The translations under genes and the position numbers were made by a program. 32,324 nucleotides of DNA from a virus, in the IMG/VR virus record IMGVR_UViG_3300033183_000240, positions 1 through 32,324 of that record; one strand, given 5' to 3'. The notes below the pieces were generated by a model, which ran no database searches, had not been told where the DNA came from, and was given only the letters and a program-made list of their open reading frames with translations. Positions within the stretch are counted from its first letter, which is position 1, and each line of letters starts with the position of its first letter. Of the stretch, positions 22,631 through 31,611 are shown piece after piece.

Positions 22631-24193
22631 ATGGCGTCGAACATTAAGTTCAAACGATCTTCTGTAGCTGGTAAAGTTCCAACGTCGGGACAATTACCAG
22701 TCGGTGAATTAGCCATCAACACAGCTGATGGTATTGTTTATACACAGAAAGACGATGGCTCTATTGTACCTATAGCCGGTGCTGGATCTTCTGTTAGAAA
22801 CTTTATCTTTGTTTCAAAAGATGGAGATGATAACAACGATGGTCTTCGACTTGGAACCGCAAAAGCCACTATTAAGGCTGCAGTTGGATTGTCTACCGAC
22901 GGTGACGTAATTCAGGTCTATCCTGGAACTTACCTAGAGAATAACCCGATTGTTCTTCCTCCACATGTTTCTGTCATTGGACAGGACTTAAGAACAGTTG
23001 TAGTTGCTCCTCAGAATACCACCCAAGATCTATTTCAAGTAGATAATGGAAACTATATCTCTGATATGAGTTTCACTGGGGCTGGATGTTCTGCGGTTGT
23101 TGCTTTTAGACCTGAAGGTGTTGGTATTATTACACAATCACCTTATGTAAGAAACTGCACTAATTTTATTCCTGGTTCTGTGGGAATGAAAGTTGATGGC
23201 AACTTGGCTGATAATGATAATGGAGTCTCTGGTTCCATGGTCGTTGATAGTTACACACAATATAATGTTGCAGGAACAGGTGTTTCTATCTCTAATGAGG
23301 CATACGCTCAGTTAGTTTCTATCTTTACCATTAACTGTGACATCGCTATCAATGCGGAAAGTGGTGGACAGGCTGACATTACAAACTCAAACTCCAGTTT
23401 TGGTAACTTTGGGTTAGTTGCATCTGGTCTTGGGACCATGATGGACGTTGGTATTGTTACCACTGCATCTGGTATTGGAAGTGATAAGGTAACTTTGGCT
23501 GATTTGAACACCCGTCCTTATGACGGTCAGGCCATGTTCTTTGATACTCTTTACTATGAACTGGAAAAAATTGATGTAACGAATGGTGGTTCTGGTTACA
23601 CCTCTCCACCTACAGTTTTGGTTGAAGCTCCAACTGGACCAAATGGAGCGACAGCACTTGCATCCGCTGACATTAAAGACGGTAAGATCTCAGAAATTAC
23701 TGTTCTTACCAATGGGTCTCAGTATACTCAGAATCCCACTATCACCATTACTGGTGGTGGTGGATCAGGTGCAGCTGTAACTACTGGTATTCAACCTATC
23801 TATTATACGGTTGAGAGTTCAACGGAACTTTCCAGTGGTATTTCTACTGTTACATTAACTCAGACTTTGAATAATGCAGTTGGAGTTGCTAGTACAGCTC
23901 CAATCTTCCAACAAAGTTTGATCATCGCATCTTCACACTCTTTTGAGTATGTTGGTGCTGGTACTGATAAGAATGCTGCAAGACCTAGAAGGGGTGGTGT
24001 TGGTATTCAAACTCAAGAAGTTGTGATGAGAGACGGTGGTTTGTGTGTATTCACAAGCACAGACCAGGCAGGTAATTTTGCTATTGGTCCAGATGTGAAT
24101 ATCAACCAGGCTACTGGAACGATCACTGGTCGTGCCTTTAGTCAAAGTCTATTAAATACAGTAACTCCACTCATCATCGCACTGGAAGATTAA
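22631..24193 (+). CDS. 520-aa fibre/spike protein with beta-helix
   Basis: The N-terminus (MASNIKFKRSSVAGKVPTSG, then LPVGELAINTADGIVYTQKD) is the short adaptor-like module common at the start of phage fibre proteins. From about residue 55 a pectin-lyase-like beta-helix follows (FVSKDGDDNNDGL, TIKAAVGLSTDGDVIQVYPG, LPPHVSVIGQDLRTVVV). Around residue 317 are two repeats of the G-SGY-xPP-V type (VTNGGSGYTSPPTVLV, LTNGSQYTQNPTITIT), also present in gp5. The C-terminus (HSFEYVGAGTDKN, VFTSTDQAGNFAIGPD) matches a module inside the 2025-aa fibre. It has no S74 domain. The product is probably a virion component of the host-adsorption apparatus. Confidence 0.78.
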   Translation: MASNIKFKRSSVAGKVPTSGQLPVGELAINTADGIVYTQKDDGSIVPIAGAGSSVRNFIFVSKDGDDNNDGLRLGTAKATIKAAVGLSTDGDVIQVYPGTYLENNPIVLPPHVSVIGQDLRTVVVAPQNTTQDLFQVDNGNYISDMSFTGAGCSAVVAFRPEGVGIITQSPYVRNCTNFIPGSVGMKVDGNLADNDNGVSGSMVVDSYTQYNVAGTGVSISNEAYAQLVSIFTINCDIAINAESGGQADITNSNSSFGNFGLVASGLGTMMDVGIVTTASGIGSDKVTLADLNTRPYDGQAMFFDTLYYELEKIDVTNGGSGYTSPPTVLVEAPTGPNGATALASADIKDGKISEITVLTNGSQYTQNPTITITGGGGSGAAVTTGIQPIYYTVESSTELSSGISTVTLTQTLNNAVGVASTAPIFQQSLIIASSHSFEYVGAGTDKNAARPRRGGVGIQTQEVVMRDGGLCVFTSTDQAGNFAIGPDVNINQATGTITGRAFSQSLLNTVTPLIIALED

Positions 24194-24196
24194 AAA

Positions 24197-24532
24197 ATGG
24201 CTGCAACGCAACTAAACACATTTAAGACGATTAGACATACTTTGACTACATCCAGTGTGGGCATTTACACTGCTCCAGTGAATGTTGCGACTGTTATATT
24301 GAATTTTACCGCTGCAAATACTGCATCGGGAATCTCATCAATCACTGCGTATCATTCTCGTAGTGGTAGTGATATTGAAATTGTCAAGAACTTTGCCATT
24401 CCTACAAAAGATACTGGTATTCTTGTTGATAAGAAACTGGTTCTTGAAACTGATGATGTTTTAAAAGTGGAAGGAACTGCAAATAGTGAGATTGAAGTTT
24501 TACTTAGTGTACTAGAATCGGCTAAGCAGTAA
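24197..24532 (+). CDS. 111-aa small virion-type protein
   Basis: A beta-rich protein beginning MAATQLNTFKTIRHTLTTSS, with a VATVILNFTAANT strand region, SSITAYHSRSGSDIEIVKNF, then KDTGILVDKKLVLETDDVL and EIEVLLSVLES. The alternating hydrophobic pattern suggests a single beta-sandwich domain. It lies between two fibre genes with a 3-base gap before and a one-base overlap after, so it may be a fibre accessory, capping or attachment protein. I do not recognise a named family. Confidence 0.65.
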   Translation: MAATQLNTFKTIRHTLTTSSVGIYTAPVNVATVILNFTAANTASGISSITAYHSRSGSDIEIVKNFAIPTKDTGILVDKKLVLETDDVLKVEGTANSEIEVLLSVLESAKQ

Positions 24533-25647
24533 TGGCAAGATTACTTTCTGGTAGAGTCAAGGTTACGTCACCTTTAGGTGTATCAACCGACAGATATTCT
24601 TACTTAAAGTTAGAAGAAGCAGAACCTAATGCTGGTGCTCCGTCTTTAGATGGTCAGGTTTTAGCTAGTCTTACTGACGGAACTAGATTTTGGAAGGCTG
24701 CTCCTGGTGCTTCTGCCATTAGTGGTATCACGATTAAAAGTGGTGGATCTGTAGTTGGAACTGCTGAGAGTGTTACAACTGTGGATTTTTCGGGTGATAA
24801 TCTAACAGCCACAGCTTCTGGGGTTGGTGCTACGGTTACATTTAGTACCTCACCAACATTTACTGATCTTACCGTTTCTGGTATCGCTACGTTCGCGGCG
24901 GTTAAAGATCTGAATGTCTCTGGTGTTTCTACATTCCAAGGTAATGTAAATCTTGGTGATGAGGATAGACTGAGATTTGGTGATGATAATGACTTACAGA
25001 TTTATCATGCAACTGGTGGAGACTCTAGAATTTTAGAAACTGGTTCTGGAAACTTAAATATTGATGCGAATAATTTAAGAATTAGAAACGCTGGTAGTAG
25101 TGAAATAAAAGCACAATTTATTACAAATGGTGCAGTAGAACTCTACTACGACAACTCCAAGAAATTTGAAACCACTGGCTATGGTGCAACTGTAACTGGA
25201 ACATTATTCACCAATGAACTGACGGTATCTGGTGTTGCAACCATCAGTGGTCTTAGTTATCCATCATCGGATGGATCAAATAATCAAGTATTAACCACGA
25301 ATGGCTCTGGTACTTTATCGTTCCAAAGTCTTTCTGCTCTTTCTGGATTTAATTGGGAAACAGACGGGCAAGATTTTGGACTCATTACAGATTCTGTTAC
25401 TACATCGACTGACAATGGTTTAGTAACTCAGTCGGTTGCTAATTCATATACTCTTGGATTTATTGTTGTTACTGGATTGATTTACCCAACACAATTTGTG
25501 TTGCCTTCATATACTGTTGCGACATTACCGAGTGCTGCTACTGCGGGTGCAATGCTCTTTGTTACTGATGAAACGGGTGGATCAGTACCTGCTTTCTCCG
25601 ATGGTACAAACTGGAGACGAGTCACAGATAGATCAATCGTATCTTAA
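24532..25647 (+). CDS. 371-aa short fibre-like protein
   Basis: The N-terminal 50 residues (MARLLSGRVKVTSPLGVSTD, then YLKLEEAEPNAGAPSLDGQVL) look like an attachment module. The middle has repeats typical of phage fibre genes: FTDLTVSGIATF, DLNVSGVSTFQGNVNLGDED, LRFGDDNDLQIYHATGG and VELYYDNSKKFETTGYG. The last two motifs recur several times in the 1882-aa protein downstream, in places at near-identical DNA level. The C-terminus (FVLPSYTVATLPSAATAGAM, LFVTDETGGSVPAFSDGTNW) is a common phage tail-fibre end. It has no S74 domain. It may be a short fibre sharing shaft modules with the long one. Confidence 0.72.
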   Translation: MARLLSGRVKVTSPLGVSTDRYSYLKLEEAEPNAGAPSLDGQVLASLTDGTRFWKAAPGASAISGITIKSGGSVVGTAESVTTVDFSGDNLTATASGVGATVTFSTSPTFTDLTVSGIATFAAVKDLNVSGVSTFQGNVNLGDEDRLRFGDDNDLQIYHATGGDSRILETGSGNLNIDANNLRIRNAGSSEIKAQFITNGAVELYYDNSKKFETTGYGATVTGTLFTNELTVSGVATISGLSYPSSDGSNNQVLTTNGSGTLSFQSLSALSGFNWETDGQDFGLITDSVTTSTDNGLVTQSVANSYTLGFIVVTGLIYPTQFVLPSYTVATLPSAATAGAMLFVTDETGGSVPAFSDGTNWRRVTDRSIVS

Positions 25648-25674
25648 TTTTTTATTTTTTAACGGAGAAAGACA

Positions 25675-28600
25675 ATGGCTGTACAGGTTCAATTTAGAAG
25701 AGGCACAAAAGCACAACATGACGCCTTTACAGGCGCAACTGCTGAAATCACTGTTAATACCACGGACATCACAGCACACGTCCATGACGGAACAACTGCT
25801 GGTGGATTTCCGTTAGCTAGGGCTGATGCTACAAACCTTGATTTCACTGGGCGAGCTGGTGTTACCACATTTACTTCTGTTGCAATTCATAATGGTACTA
25901 TCAACAACACTACCATTGGTATTGGTACATCTGCCAATGGTAATTTCACTAACGTAAATATAGTTGATGGTCAAGTTGGTAGTGCCCTTACAGTTGGTGC
26001 TGCGACAACCTTTAAAGAAGATTTGGTTGTCAATGGTAATGCAAGGGTTACTGGCATTCTTACTGTTGGTACAGGAACGATTCAAATTGATGGTGATAAC
26101 AGCACCATCTCTGGTGTTGATGGTGGTACATTCACAGATGTAACTGCAACTACCACTGACACACAAAGTCTTCGTGCAGTTGCTGGTGTTGTCACTACAT
26201 TGACATCCACTAATGCAACTATTGCTGATCTGAATGTAACCGCTGATGCAAGAGTTGGTTCTGCATTGACTGTAAGTGGTGATCTGTTAGTTGTTGGCAA
26301 TCTGACCGTTGAGGGAACAGAAACAATCATCAATGTTGACCGTTTAGACGTTCAAGATAAGACCATTGGTGTTGCATCAACATCCACAGCTTCCAACACA
26401 ACTGCTAATGGTGCTGGATTCTTTGTTCATGGTGGTAGTGATGGTGATAAGGAAATCCTGTGGCAAAGTGATACAGCTTCATTCGAAGTCAATCAGGATT
26501 GGTTACCATCTGCTGATGGAACCTATGACCTTGGTGCCTCTGGTCAAGAGTGGCAAGATCTTTATGTAGATGGAACTGCAAATATTGATAGCTTAGTTGC
26601 TGATACTGCCGACATCAATGCTGGTACGATTGATGGTACTACCATTGGTGGATCATCTGCAGCTGAAGGTACGTTCACTAACTTAACTGCTGCTGATGCA
26701 AACATCACTGCTGATGCAAGAGTTGGTGCTGCACTGACTGTCACTGGTGACGCTACATTCCAAAGTGATGTATTTCTTGGTGATAGTGATAGACTGAAAT
26801 TTGGTGATGAAAATGACTTACAGATTTATCACGATGGATCTAATTCTTACATCAGAGACCAAGGTACTGGTGAAATAAGATTAGAAACAAATAATTTTAG
26901 AGTTAGAAACGTAGTAAATGGTGAAACTATTGCACAATTCACTGCTGATGGATCAGTAAAACTCTACTACGACAACGCCAAGAAAATTGAAACCACGGCT
27001 TATGGTGTTGATGTAACAGGAACCACTGGTACTGATAACTTAAGCGTTACTGGTGTTTCAACATTCACTGGAACCATTGATGTTGATGGTCAAGCCATCT
27101 TTGATGACATCACTGTCTCTGCTGCATCAACATTTACTGGAGCTATTGATGCTAATGGTGGTGCTAATATTGCTGGTGGTTTAGTTGCTAACTCCGTTCA
27201 AGTTTCAGACTTAACAGACAATCGTGTTGTTCTTGCTGGTACTTCTGGTGAACTGGAAGATAGTGGCAACTTGACCTTCGATGGCACCACCTTAGCTGTA
27301 ACTGGTAATCAAACTGTTAGTGGAACCATTGATGTAGACGGCCAGGCTATCTTTGATGACATTACGGTCTCAGCTGCATCAACATTTACGGGTCTATTAG
27401 ATGCTAATGGTGGCGCAACAATTGATAACGTTAGAATTGGTGTTGCTGGTAACAATGAGATTGATACATCAACTGGCAACTTAACGATTGATTCAGCTGG
27501 TGGTACTACAACCATTGATGATAATGCTAGTGTTAGTGGTACTTTAGGAGTCACTGGTACAACTACATTAACTGGTGCTCTGGTTGCTAATGGTAATGTA
27601 GATCTTGGTAATGCCACAAGTGATACTATTACTGCTACAGGTCGTTTTGATAGTGACCTTACACCTTCTACGGATTCTGCTAGGGATCTTGGTTCTACGT
27701 CTCTGAGATGGGCTGAGGTTTGGAGTGATCAAGTAGTTGCTGATAACATTCAAATTGCCGTAACTGGTACTAATGAAATTGATACTGCTAGTGGCAACTT
27801 AACGATTGATTCTGCTGGTGGTACTACAACCATTGATGATGCATTAACTGTTACTGGTGATGCTACCTTTAATGGAACCATTGATGTTGATGGTCAAGCC
27901 ATCTTTGATGACATCACGGTTTCGGCTGCATCAACGTTCGTTGGTAACGCTGAGTTCCAAAGTAATGTAAGTCTTGGTGATAGTGACATATTAAACTTTG
28001 GTGATGGTAATGACTTACAGATTTATCACAATGGAACCGAAAGTATTATTAGAGATGTTGGAACAGGTAACCTAAAGATTAGAGCGGTTGACCAGATTAA
28101 TTTAGAAAATAATACTGGTACAGAAACTTATGCTAATTTCATTAATAATGGAGCAGTAGAACTCTACTACGACAACTCCAAGAAATTTGAAACCACTGCC
28201 TACGGTGTTGATGTAACTGGTACTACTGGTACTGATGGTCTTATCGTTTCTGGTGTTTCTACATTCCAAGGTAATGTAAATCTTGGTGATAATGATAGGA
28301 TTAGATTCTATGATCCGAACACTACAATTTATGGAACTTCGCAAGGTCTATATGTTACAGCTTCTGGCAATAGAGATATAACAATTGAGTCCAATAATTC
28401 TGGCGGTAGTGCTGGAGATATTCAATTAAGAACTGTACAGGGTGGTAAAGTTTATGTTACTGGTACTGGTGGTGTAGGACTTTATCATGCTGATACTTCA
28501 TTAAAACTTGAAACTACTAGTACTGGTGCAGTTGTAACTGGTACTACTGGTACTGATGGTCTCATTGTTTCTGGTGTTACCACTACAACAGGAACTCTGG

Positions 28601-31323
28601 ATGCTAATGGCAACGTAACTGTTGCTGGTACTCTGGATGTTGATGGTCAGGGTATTTTCGATGACATTACTGTTTCGGCTGCGTCCACATTTGTCGGAAA
28701 TGTAATTGCTCAGGGTAACGTCACGATCAACGGTGATTTGATCGTTGAGGGTACTCAAACAATTATCAATGTTGACCAACTTGATGTTCAGGACAAGACA
28801 GTCGGTGTTGCGTCTACATCTACTGCGTCAAATACTACCGCTAATGGTGGTGGATTCTTTGTTCATGGTGGTTCTGATGGAGACAAAGAAATCCTATGGC
28901 AGAGTGATACTGCATCGTTTGAGGTCAACCAATCATGGCTTCCATCTGCTGATAATTCTTATGATCTTGGTGCTTCTGCACAAGAATGGAGAAACCTTTA
29001 TCTTGATGGAACCGCTAACATTGACTCTCTGGTTGCTGATACCGCAGACATTAATGCTGGTACGATTGACAATGCCACTATTGGTGGAACCACACCAGCT
29101 GCTGGTACATTCACAGACTTGAAAGGTGGAAACGTTCAAGTTGGTACAACAGGTGATAATGAGATTGATACTTCTTCAGGTAACCTCACTATTGACTCTG
29201 CTGGTGGTACTACAACCATTGATGACATTCTTTCCGTCAGTGGCAACGCCACCTTTAGTGGAACCATTGATGTTGATGGTCAAGCCATCTTTGATGACAT
29301 CACTGTCTCGGCTGCGTCCACATTCACTGGTTCCATAACCGCTAGCACGTTGACTGCAAGTGGTGACATTACTGCAAACGGAAACATTGTTGGTGATGAT
29401 TCCACAAACATCTCTGGTATTTCTTCTGTAACTGCATCAACATTCTTCGGTGATGGTTCTGGACTCTCTAACACTGGTGCTACTCTGAGTGCTGCTTCTG
29501 GATCTCAAAGAGTTGTCCTTACCAGTTTGACATCTGGTACTATGACTTCTGCGGCTACTGAAGCTGCACTTGCATACAACGCTACCAGTGATACTCTTAC
29601 TGCTGGCACATTCAGTGGTTCTGGTGCTTCCTTGACCAGTATTCCTAATGGTGCTCTGGACAACTCCACAATCTCTGGTGTTTCTCTGGGTTCTAACCTG
29701 AATACTCTGACTAGAGGTTCTTATCTGACTGGATCCAACTACAATGGATCCAGTGCAACTACTTGGGCAGTTGATGCAACTAATGCAAACACTGCATCCA
29801 AGATTGTTGCTAGAGATGCATCAGGTAACTTCAGTGCTAACATTATTACAGCATCTCAATTTAGTGGTAATGCTACCAGCGCAAGTACACTCCAGACAGC
29901 TAGAACAATTAACGGAGTTTCCTTTGATGGTTCTACCGGCATTACTGTTGAACCTTATGTTGAAGATGATGCAGGTACAAACGCCACCCGTTATCTTACC
30001 TTTGTTGATAGCACCACAGCTGGTTACAAGAGACTGAATGAAGACGCCAACCTTTCATACAATCCATCATCAAACGTACTGACTGCTGGTACATTTAGTG
30101 GTTCTGGTGCTTCTTTAACCAGTATTCCTAATGGTGCTCTGGACAACTCCACCATCTCTGGAACCTCATTGGGTTCTAATTTTCCCACTCTGTATCTGGC
30201 AACATCAGGAACAGGTCTTTCTGGTTCCACACAATATAATGGAACCTCAGGGACCACTTTCACTGTCACCTCCAACGCAACTAATTCAAACACTGCATCC
30301 ACAATCGTTGCTAGAGATTCATCAGGTAACTTCTCTGCTGGTACTATTACGGCTACTCTGTCTGGAACTGCAAGTAATGCTAATACTCTTGATAGTCTGG
30401 ACAGTAGTCAGTTCTTAAGGTCCGATTCTAGTGATTCTGCGACTGAACGAATATCCTTCTCAGCAAATAGTACTAATAATTGGGATACCATAGCAACGGC
30501 AACTGGTTCTCAGGGAGCAATTGAAATTCGCAACGATGGTGTTGCAAATGATGCTTTTATGGCATTCCATTCTGGTGGTGACTATGCCTTCTACTTTGGT
30601 CTTGATGCAAGTACCAATGACCTTGCCGTTGGTGGTTGGTCGATGGGTGCTAACAAATATAAAGTATGGCACCAAAACAACGATGGTTCTGGATCTGGTC
30701 TAGATGCTGATACTGTTGATGGTGTTCAAGCCAGCAGTTTCCTGCGTAGTGATGCTGCTGATACTAAAACTTCTGGTAACCTTGGATTTAGCGACAACGT
30801 TAAAGCAACGTTTGGTACTGGTAACGATCTGGAAATCTTCCACGACGGAAGCAGCAGTAATATCAAAGATGTTGGAACTGGAAATCTTCAGATTTTTGCT
30901 GACGACCTTTATATTCTTAAAGCTGACGGCTCTGAAACAAAAGCTCAGTTTAATTCAAATGGAAATGTCAGGCTGTTCTACGATAGTTTTGAAAAACTAG
31001 CCACCACCTCAGGTGGTATTCAAGTTACTGGTACTGTAACTGCTACCTCCGACATCAAACTGAAGGAGAATGTTACAACCATTGAGAATGGTCTTGATAA
31101 GATTTCTCAACTGCGTGGTGTTGAGTTCGACTTCAAATCAAATGGGCAACACTCTTTGGGTGTTATCGCACAAGAAGTTGAACAAGTTCTTCCTGATCTG
31201 GTAACTACAAATGAGGAAGGAATTAAATCGGTTGCTTATGGCAACCTCACCGCAGTCCTGATCGAAGCCGTGAAGGAACTGAAGGCAGAGGTTGCAGAAC
31301 TGAGAGCCAGACTGGACGGTTGA
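25675..31323 (+). CDS. 1882-aa tail fibre with repeats and S74 chaperone domain
   Basis: The start has a good GGAG Shine-Dalgarno 9-12 nt upstream. The N-terminus (MAVQVQFRRGTKAQHDAF, TAEITVNTTDITAHVHDGTT) is the adaptor module known from phage fibres. The body is built of repeats: five copies of DVDGQ(A/G)IFDDITVSAAST, repeats of GDxDxLxFGDxNDLQIYH and ELYYDNSKKFETTAYG, and a 115-residue duplication. The C-terminal 91 residues form a peptidase S74 domain with S1792-DIKL-K1797 as the catalytic pair, GVIAQEVEQVLPDLV, and a coiled-coil end (LKAEVAELRARLD). Such domains trimerise the fibre and then cut themselves off. A likely host-receptor-binding long fibre. Confidence 0.85.
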   Translation: MAVQVQFRRGTKAQHDAFTGATAEITVNTTDITAHVHDGTTAGGFPLARADATNLDFTGRAGVTTFTSVAIHNGTINNTTIGIGTSANGNFTNVNIVDGQVGSALTVGAATTFKEDLVVNGNARVTGILTVGTGTIQIDGDNSTISGVDGGTFTDVTATTTDTQSLRAVAGVVTTLTSTNATIADLNVTADARVGSALTVSGDLLVVGNLTVEGTETIINVDRLDVQDKTIGVASTSTASNTTANGAGFFVHGGSDGDKEILWQSDTASFEVNQDWLPSADGTYDLGASGQEWQDLYVDGTANIDSLVADTADINAGTIDGTTIGGSSAAEGTFTNLTAADANITADARVGAALTVTGDATFQSDVFLGDSDRLKFGDENDLQIYHDGSNSYIRDQGTGEIRLETNNFRVRNVVNGETIAQFTADGSVKLYYDNAKKIETTAYGVDVTGTTGTDNLSVTGVSTFTGTIDVDGQAIFDDITVSAASTFTGAIDANGGANIAGGLVANSVQVSDLTDNRVVLAGTSGELEDSGNLTFDGTTLAVTGNQTVSGTIDVDGQAIFDDITVSAASTFTGLLDANGGATIDNVRIGVAGNNEIDTSTGNLTIDSAGGTTTIDDNASVSGTLGVTGTTTLTGALVANGNVDLGNATSDTITATGRFDSDLTPSTDSARDLGSTSLRWAEVWSDQVVADNIQIAVTGTNEIDTASGNLTIDSAGGTTTIDDALTVTGDATFNGTIDVDGQAIFDDITVSAASTFVGNAEFQSNVSLGDSDILNFGDGNDLQIYHNGTESIIRDVGTGNLKIRAVDQINLENNTGTETYANFINNGAVELYYDNSKKFETTAYGVDVTGTTGTDGLIVSGVSTFQGNVNLGDNDRIRFYDPNTTIYGTSQGLYVTASGNRDITIESNNSGGSAGDIQLRTVQGGKVYVTGTGGVGLYHADTSLKLETTSTGAVVTGTTGTDGLIVSGVTTTTGTLDANGNVTVAGTLDVDGQGIFDDITVSAASTFVGNVIAQGNVTINGDLIVEGTQTIINVDQLDVQDKTVGVASTSTASNTTANGGGFFVHGGSDGDKEILWQSDTASFEVNQSWLPSADNSYDLGASAQEWRNLYLDGTANIDSLVADTADINAGTIDNATIGGTTPAAGTFTDLKGGNVQVGTTGDNEIDTSSGNLTIDSAGGTTTIDDILSVSGNATFSGTIDVDGQAIFDDITVSAASTFTGSITASTLTASGDITANGNIVGDDSTNISGISSVTASTFFGDGSGLSNTGATLSAASGSQRVVLTSLTSGTMTSAATEAALAYNATSDTLTAGTFSGSGASLTSIPNGALDNSTISGVSLGSNLNTLTRGSYLTGSNYNGSSATTWAVDATNANTASKIVARDASGNFSANIITASQFSGNATSASTLQTARTINGVSFDGSTGITVEPYVEDDAGTNATRYLTFVDSTTAGYKRLNEDANLSYNPSSNVLTAGTFSGSGASLTSIPNGALDNSTISGTSLGSNFPTLYLATSGTGLSGSTQYNGTSGTTFTVTSNATNSNTASTIVARDSSGNFSAGTITATLSGTASNANTLDSLDSSQFLRSDSSDSATERISFSANSTNNWDTIATATGSQGAIEIRNDGVANDAFMAFHSGGDYAFYFGLDASTNDLAVGGWSMGANKYKVWHQNNDGSGSGLDADTVDGVQASSFLRSDAADTKTSGNLGFSDNVKATFGTGNDLEIFHDGSSSNIKDVGTGNLQIFADDLYILKADGSETKAQFNSNGNVRLFYDSFEKLATTSGGIQVTGTVTATSDIKLKENVTTIENGLDKISQLRGVEFDFKSNGQHSLGVIAQEVEQVLPDLVTTNEEGIKSVAYGNLTAVLIEAVKELKAEVAELRARLDG
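26308..26652 (+). repeat. 345-bp intragenic duplication, copy 1
   Basis: This stretch encodes 115 residues (from VEGTETIINVD through FFVHGGSDGDKEILWQSD to the DGTTIGG end) that recur at 28744-29088 with the same length and no gaps. Protein identity is high, but many third positions differ. Confidence 0.9.
27076..29325 (+). repeat. five 60-bp copies of a fibre shaft module
   Basis: Copies encoding IDVDGQAIFDDITVSAASTF lie at 27076-27135, 27328-27387, 27880-27939, 28633-28692 and 29266-29325. All are exactly 60 bases and in frame. Copy 4 is the most diverged (L for I, G for A). These are coding repeats of a fibre shaft, not a CRISPR array. Confidence 0.9.
28744..29088 (+). repeat. 345-bp intragenic duplication, copy 2
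   Basis: The second copy of the 115-residue block (VEGTQTIINVD to DNATIGG). The preceding and following shaft modules are also similar, so the duplication may have involved a larger unit that later diverged. Confidence 0.9.
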
Positions 31324-31332
31324 GGGACTGGC

Positions 31333-31370
31333 ACGGGGCCTTGACAAAAGGCCCCTCGCCTAGATATATT
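31333..31370 (+). promoter_or_regulatory. hairpin with embedded sigma70-type promoter
   Basis: GGGGCCTT (31335-31342) pairs perfectly with AAGGCCCC (31348-31355) around a five-base loop. The consensus -35 box TTGACA (31341-31346) sits in the tip of this hairpin. A -10 box TATATT (31365-31370) follows after 18 bases. It begins ten bases after the 1882-aa fibre stop and reads into the small gene at 31395. The stem may also slow or end incoming late transcription, but it has no T-run. Confidence 0.65.
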
Positions 31371-31394
31371 AGTCAAGTCGTCAGTTCTGGACCC

Positions 31395-31562
31395 ATGACC
31401 GCCTCCTTGATGCAGAAACGTCGTTACCGCGTTGTGTTGGATCTTGAGATCCTGGATGATAGTCATCCCGCAGATTTCAACTGGGAGAACATGATTGACA
31501 TCGGCCCAGGTGAGTGTGTTAATCTGGTGCGTGTTGATGAGGAAGAGGATGACCTCTGGTAA
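31395..31562 (+). CDS. 55-aa acidic small protein
   Basis: The start at ATG 31395 is the first after the promoter; a second in-frame ATG at 31410 (MQKRRYRVVLDLEILDD) is equally possible. The frame upstream of 31395 runs through the promoter hairpin and is not used. The product has a basic start and a very acidic end (VRVDEEEDDLW), with NWENMIDIGPGECVNLV in the middle. I do not recognise a function. Expression should be early, from the TTGACA/TATATT promoter. Confidence 0.65.
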   Translation: MTASLMQKRRYRVVLDLEILDDSHPADFNWENMIDIGPGECVNLVRVDEEEDDLW

Positions 31563-31586
31563 GCCATTTACTGCGAAGTAAATAGC
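31563..31586 (+). other. post-stop hairpin related to that at 1134
   Basis: ATTTACT (31566-31572) pairs with AGTAAAT (31577-31583) over a GCGA loop, with flanking GC pairs past one mismatch. It follows the TAA stop directly. Aligned with the minus-strand hairpin at 1134-1157 it agrees at 19 of 24 positions and carries one compensatory A:T to T:A change. Confidence 0.55.
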
Positions 31587-31611
31587 CTCACATATACTGC
31601 ACAGGAAACAC

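Noticed and set aside
27076-29325. CRISPR-like regular repeats
   Set aside because: The repeats are 60-bp coding units in one reading frame with irregular spacing; they encode a fibre shaft motif.
31320-31394. Upstream extension of the 55-aa gene
   Set aside because: The extended frame would begin over the fibre stop and run through the promoter hairpin; ATG 31395 or 31410 is downstream of the promoter.
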